From Littorina saxatilis (lineage: Eukaryota; Mollusca; Gastropoda; Littorinimorpha; Littorinidae), in assembly GCF_037325665.1 (NCBI RefSeq), contig NC_090245.1, forward strand, positions 45,364,284 to 45,428,283: a stretch of DNA of 64,000 nucleotides, written 5' to 3'. This document shows, piece after piece, positions 58,919-64,000 of the stretch. Under the pieces are notes generated by a model. It did no database searches, was not told the DNA's origin, and saw nothing but the letters and a program-made list of their open reading frames with translations. The position numbers were made by a program, and so were the translations under genes. Position 1 is the stretch's first letter, and each line of letters opens with the position of its first letter.

Positions 58919-59712
58919 ATATTTAGTCAAGTTTTGTGTGCGTGTGTGCGCGTGTGTGTGTGTGTAGAGCGATTCAGACTAAACTACTGGACCGATCTTT
59001 ATGAAATTTGACATGAGATTTCCTGGGTATGAAATCCCCGAACGTTTTTTTCATTTTTTTGATAAATGTCTTTGATGACGTCATATCCGGCTTTTCGTGA
59101 AAGTTGAGGCGGCACTGTCACGCCCTCATTTTTCAACCAAATTGGTTGAAATTTTGGTCAAGTAATCTTCGACGAAGCCCGGACTTCGGTATTGCATTTC
59201 AGCTTGGTGGCTTAAAAATTAATTAATGACTTTGGTCATTAAAAATCTGAAAATTGTAAAAAAAATTAAAAATTTATAAAACGATCCAAATTTACGTTTA
59301 TCTTATTCTCCATCATTTGCTGATTCCAAAAACATATAAATATGTTATATTCGGATTAAAAACAAGCTCTGAAAATTAAATATATAAAAATTATTATCAA
59401 AATTAAAGTGTCCAAATCAATTTAAAAACACTTTCATCTTATTCCTTGTCGGTTCCTGATTCCAAAAACATATAGATATGATATGTTTGGATTAAAAACA
59501 CGCTCAGAAAGTTAAAACAAAGAGAGGTACAGAAAAGCGTGCTATCCTTCTTAGCGCAACTACTACCCCGCTCTTCTTGTCAATTTCACTGCCTATGCCG
59601 TGAGCGGTGGACTACGAGTATACGGTCTTGCTGCGTTGCATTGCGTTCAGTTTCATTCTGTGGGTTCGACAGCTACTTGACTAAATATTGTATTTTCGCC
59701 TTACGCGACTTG
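58919..59712 (+). mobile_element. Family H element nested in copy 2 of the transposon
   Basis: Copy 1 has the empty site CTAAGTTTTTTTCAATTTC at about 27451. Here ATATTTAGTCAAG follows seven Ts, and CGACTTG precedes TTTCAATTTC, so three Ts are gained. The element lacks the part of the family between the start palindrome and the GT tract. Confidence 0.9.
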
Positions 59713-59847
59713 TTTCAATTTCAGGAGTTATTCCCCTCGTGTATTTTCATGCTTAAATGCTGTGAGTGTGATGCATGTGTAATCTGATAACAAGATCATT
59801 GATGCGAATTATATTGCTAATGTATACATTTGATTTTGTATTTACAG

Positions 59848-60241
59848 AAGCAGCCATTCCTTTGCCCTCCGCATCTAGTGAGAGCTTAGGACCAGGGCCA
59901 GATCATGCCTTTGCAAAGAGGGACACGACTACATGTGAGGGTATTGTTATTGGAACACAGACTACCTCAAGTTGGCAGAGCTGCAGATGACAATTACATA
60001 ACAGGCCTCTGTGATTAATCGTCTGACTGAAGATGTTTCTGGCTTGAAGAAAGACAACATGAAGGTGAAGGAGAACATACGCTCTTTTTCTGTTGATTCT
60101 CTACTGAAAAATGACACTGCAGTATGGTTTCACACATATGGTGATCTTTCGGTATGCATGTACCTACTTCGTAAAAAAAGGCAGGTCTACATTACTGGTT
60201 CACATCACTCCGAAGAGCAAGAAGCTTATTTTGTCATGTAA
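59848..60241 (+). pseudogene. Transposase linker and HTH exons, copy 2
   Basis: Same exon pair as 27594-27987 (acceptors TGTATTTACAG and CATAACAG); reads RLTEDVSGLKKDN and FSVDSLLKNDTAVWFH. One residue differs (HHSEEQ for HHSKEQ). Confidence 0.55.
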
Positions 60242-61648
60242 TGGTTTATATAATTTACTCTGGTACTGTATAGAATAAAGGGCCCATTATCAATCAAATC
60301 TCTGGTCTGGTCTGAGTTTGTTTCATCAATGATTGTATGTGAGCTTACGAACATAACGATTCCCACTTTAAATAAATGCGATCAAGATAATTAGGTAGAC
60401 AACATGTCAAGAGACGTTTATTCCTTATTTCTTGTTATAATTGAAGGATATTATTATGCAATATACTGCTTTGTTTTTTAAAATGGCTTCAAATTGTCTC
60501 CCTTGTTCCGACACTTTAGTACACAATTTGTGCATTCACTTGAGTTATTTCTTAAAGAAAATTACCCCCCAAAATTATTCAAAACAGTCTTTGACATATC
60601 TACAGTTTAATTAAAAGAAAAACTGTATTTTATTTTAAGTGATAAATAAATATAGACAAATCTTGGGACTGTGCACAAACTGATCGGCTTGAACTCAAAA
60701 GTCGCAGCCAAGAATTTTCTGCAACTTTTGAGTTCAAGTCTGTCAGCTTGTGCACGGTCCCACAATCAGTTCAAAAAGAATTTTCCTTGATATAGCCTTG
60801 AAAAAAAAAAGTAAGTAACAAATTTTGTACAAACAAATTTGTTCAAGGGAGACAATTGGAATCATGTTTTTTAAAATCGGTGAATTGCATTATAATTTCC
60901 TCCAAAAAATAACAAATAACTGTGAAATGAATTGGAAAAAAAGTGCTAACATTATTACCTTGATCAGATCGATGTGTATGACAAGGAATTTCTATGTTTG
61001 CTGATTTGGTTGTCCGGTAATGACTTTCATGCACAGGGCTTCTAAATTCACTCGCTCAAACGCTCATGTCTGCACCAACATTCACACACGTCCATATTCA
61101 TAAGGGATGGTGACAACACGCTCTTGAACAACAAACATGGCACGAAACGAATGAACATTTCAAACATTTCGCTATTGAATGAAATCATCAGTACATGGAT
61201 ATCAAATCATAAAACATCTCACAAAATACCTCCTTGCCATTCCGAAGTTGAAGAAGAATACAGTCCGGCATTACACACACTACACTTTCATCACTGAGAA
61301 TCGCTGTTCACAACACATGTCCTCGGCTCTGATACGTTCTCCGAATAATACACACAAGTCATGGATGATGGTATAGTCCGTACGAAGCCTAACCACTTCT
61401 TACTATCCTTTGACACAAGTTCTTATCAGCTTCCACAATCTTCTGTCTTAACTGCAGGCATTTAAAAAATTAAACCTGAACTCACACACAGAGGTGACAG
61501 CACTACGTACCCTCCCTCGCTGTAAACAAAGTACTGATTTTACCTGTCCATATTGAAACTACATACATTTTTCACTTGACAGAACAGTTAACTGTTGCTA
61601 CCAACTTAATTAACTGGTATTGGAAAAAAATATCACACCTTGAAAACC

Positions 61649-63800
61649 CTAGTTCAGTATATCATAACTATATACAGCCTTCAAACGGTTGGTACCGGTT
61701 GTTGAAGATCTCTTAGTCGCGCTTCCTTGCATCCGGACTTCTTGATCAAAATTGAGGCCTTGAAGAGTCGTCCGGGGAAACTTGTCTTGTCTTGAAGCAT
61801 ACCTGAAAATGAAATTATTTTTTTTACTTGACACTAAAGCAAATCTTATGCTGGGTACAAATGCTAAAACAAGTTGCGCCAGTCTGTCAAACATGTATAA
61901 CGATACTGAACGCAGTACATTTCACAAGGACAATGCTTAGCTGAAAACCAGCATCCACGTCGAATAAGGTAAATGGCAACCCAGCATAGCGCAGTAGCAA
62001 AACTGTCCCACAGGAAATCACGCTTCCCTGTGTTTAAAACAAATCTGTTTAACTTTCTAAGCTTGTAGCCCTGAAAGTCAAAAAATTATGCACTAGCCTC
62101 TGGCTAGTGATTCTGAAAACGTACCAGCCAGAGAGCAAATTTTACGAACCAAACCAACAATTTGATTCAGCATCTTCACTCGCATATGGCGAGTAGATGA
62201 ACACTTCTACTCACCAGTTGCATGCTTCTACTAACTATGGCGAGTAACATACTTGCCACTTTCACTGTTTCAGGGCTGGTTTGTTTTTAACCTAAACATA
62301 ATGTTGTAGTTTTCCAGAAATTGCTCTACACACAAACATACACCACCGCCCTGGTCTCTTGACTAAATGTAAAATGCATAGTTTGTTGATAATGCACTTT
62401 ATAAATATCACTGTTTCTCTTTCCCCAGTCTTGTAGCTGTTGTAGTTAACAAGCTCTATATTTTAACTTTGAGACTATGTTCTGAAAAAAATAGATCACA
62501 CTCTGATGTAAACCTCTAGGTAATGCAACCCTAATTTCCTTAATATTAATTATTATACACACTTACTTAACAATTTGTATGTCATCGAGAGCAGCTGGTG
62601 CAGTTTTCATGGCAGCATGCCCCTTCCACATACATTTGTAGTGTGTACAAGTTTTGTCTGCTGGCACAGTGTCGATTCCTTCAGCCATGTAGTGTGAAGC
62701 AGCAACAAGTGTGGCAGCCACATGGTTGCAAGACTGTCCTTTCTGGGTAAAAACAACAACACACATTCAAATTCTGTTTGTGTCATCTTGATTTTCCTTA
62801 GCCTGCTAATAACAATTAACTTTATCTTTCCTAGGAATTCCTACAGAGAGCTTGTAAGCGCATGCTGTTGATATAGATATATTTTATATAGATCTATATA
62901 AAATATATACCGGCTCAGAATGGAATTTGATCTTACTGCAGTGATAACCTTCATTGACAAGAGGATTCACAAACACATGTGTACGTACACATTAAATAAA
63001 ACTCCGCACTCAGGTACCTGGTATTCTATTGAACATGCCTAGCCAACATGGCATGGTCTCCTGGAGATACTGATTGAAATTACATTAACATGCTGCTCAT
63101 AACTTTGTCAAAAATGACAGCTTTTGCATGCAGACATTTTCAGTAGAGAATTATGAATCTCTGTGTGTGTTTGTCACTTTGTGTGCCATGCATTATATGA
63201 CTGAGTATGAAAACTGATTGTGTAAGATACCAAGTAACGCAGCCATCAAGTTAATCCCACAAAACATACAAGGCCAACAACACTTACCCAGCAATACACT
63301 CGCAGTAGGCTCCAAGTGCCTGTCCGGTCAGCGTCCCCCCACAACAGCATACACTTCGTTGCGAGTCTGCTTCATTGACGTCAGCACACTCGCTCTGAGT
63401 CTGATCACCACAGTTGCTTACTAGCTGGTGTGCCATGCAGAAAGACATTTTATGCACACAGTATGTCTATCGTTTACCCCAAGGTTTTGCATTCTTTGCG
63501 CTGGATGCGTCGTATAACTTGTCGAACGTCGACGCAGTAGTATCAGTAAGAAAGTTGATCCAGAGATCTGTAGATCTGTGGTCGATCACCTCTGCTTCGC
63601 TTATGTAGGGGAAGTTCGCCAAGTCAGTCTTTCGTCCATATACCACCAATAGCCGTTTCAAACCATACCTTCATGCATGTCCTTGACTTTTAGTTCATGA
63701 TTTTGAACAAGATAATCCGTTTTCTTCCAGAATTTCTCAAAGTAATCCTCTGGCAATAGTACTTCGAGCCCCGACAGTGAAAGAGGTATTTCAGACTGCC
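61649..63800 (-). pseudogene. YqaJ-type protein gene, SWIM part, copy 2
   Basis: Exons 62742-62567 (GQSCNHVAATLVAASHYM, CTHYKCMWKG) and 61802-61649 (ASRQDKFPRTTLQ to stop) match copy 1 with the same phases. Upstream, LGAYCECIAG ends near 63287, and the piece FPYISEAEVIDHRSTDLW has 33 bp more than copy 1 (NFLTDTTASTFDKL). The nuclease core is not present. Confidence 0.55.
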
Positions 63801-64000
63801 CCTTATTTCCGGTTATCAGAGAGAGGCTGCCGTGCCCTAAAATCTGATTGGTCGAAACGCTGGGGGCAAAGGTTATACGAAAAAGGTCTATTTCACTGCC
63901 TTTGCCATGAGCGGTGGACTGACGATGCTACGAGTATACGGTCTTGCTGAAAAATGGCAGCTACTTGACTAAATATTGTATTTTCGCCTTACGCGACTTG

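Larger units (their letters stand above)
57895..63889 (+). mobile_element. THAP/SWIM DNA transposon (ISL2EU/IS4EU-like), copy 2
   Basis: 5,995 bp with the same AGACCTTTTTC ends as copy 1 and a clean AT duplication (57893-57894 and 63890-63891) inside a family H element. It holds the same THAP pieces (58010-58330), HTH exon (60005-60241) and SWIM exons (62742-62567 and upstream). Differences from copy 1: a nested family H insertion (58919-59712), about 200 bp more at 61815-62015, and about 33 bp more near 63527-63559. The extra 200 bp are bounded by GAAAT, which suggests a deletion in copy 1 by short homology. No DDE or YqaJ core is seen here either. Confidence 0.85.
57148..64000 (+). mobile_element. 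Family H element split by a 6-kb transposon
   Basis: 57148-57894 is the left four-fifths of a family H copy, ending CTCTTCTTGTCAAT; 63890-64000 is its right end (ATTTCACTGCC to CGCGACTTG, reaching the window edge). Removing 57895-63889 and one AT restores the family sequence GTCAATTTCACTGCC seen in intact copies. The right piece has a small internal deletion. Confidence 0.88.

Overview
The window looks like animal, and most likely molluscan, nuclear DNA: spliced genes with GT-AG introns, AT-rich intergenic sequence, many GT/GA microsatellites and dense small repeats. A marine gastropod is my best guess, from recollection of these repeat types and not from any search. There is no operon, bacterial gene, tRNA, rRNA or CRISPR array. 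Almost all structure here comes from two large duplications and nested transposons. LAYOUT. 1-3000: THAP-domain relic, one copy of a very common ~0.8 kb element (here 'family H'), and an unidentified repeat. 3003-15231: segmental duplication copy A, carrying a minus-strand TPR gene (exons 13132-13021, 12673-12493, 10469-8595, 6021-5759) and the last exon of a second minus-strand gene (14917-14790). 15232-26448: LINE fragments, TTAA-MITE relatives and foldbacks. 26449-31394: a 4.9 kb DNA transposon with THAP and SWIM zinc-finger pieces. 31395-41930: family H copy, a second TIR element with a clean THAP exon, foldbacks and microsatellite arrays. 41931-52535: segmental duplication copy B, with the same gene pair and a Helitron in its minisatellite. 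52536-57147: mostly unassigned. 57148-64000: family H element split by a second copy of the THAP/SWIM transposon, which itself holds another family H element. GENES. The two host TPR genes (about 809 and 817 visible residues) are both open with matching splice phases. Their TPR pattern resembles IFIT/TTC22-type proteins, and their C-terminal ~140 residues, split over the last two exons, read like a TIR/SEFIR-type alpha/beta fold. A TPR sensor joined to a TIR-like signalling tail, kept as two intact copies, is the most interesting host finding. MOBILE DNA. Because the duplication gives filled and empty sites side by side, several insertions can be dated relative to it: a LINE with a 13-bp target duplication and a TTAA MITE only in copy A, a Helitron only in copy B, and family H elements inserted independently about a dozen bases apart in the same intron. 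THAP exons occur at five loci of at least four kinds, mostly in non-autonomous elements. The 26449 and 57895 elements combine THAP, a transposase-type helix-turn-helix segment and, on the other strand, a SWIM finger of the YqaJ-nuclease type. That set, the 11-bp TIR and the AT target duplication point to ISL2EU/IS4EU-like transposons, although the catalytic cores were not found. All family names come from reading motifs by eye.
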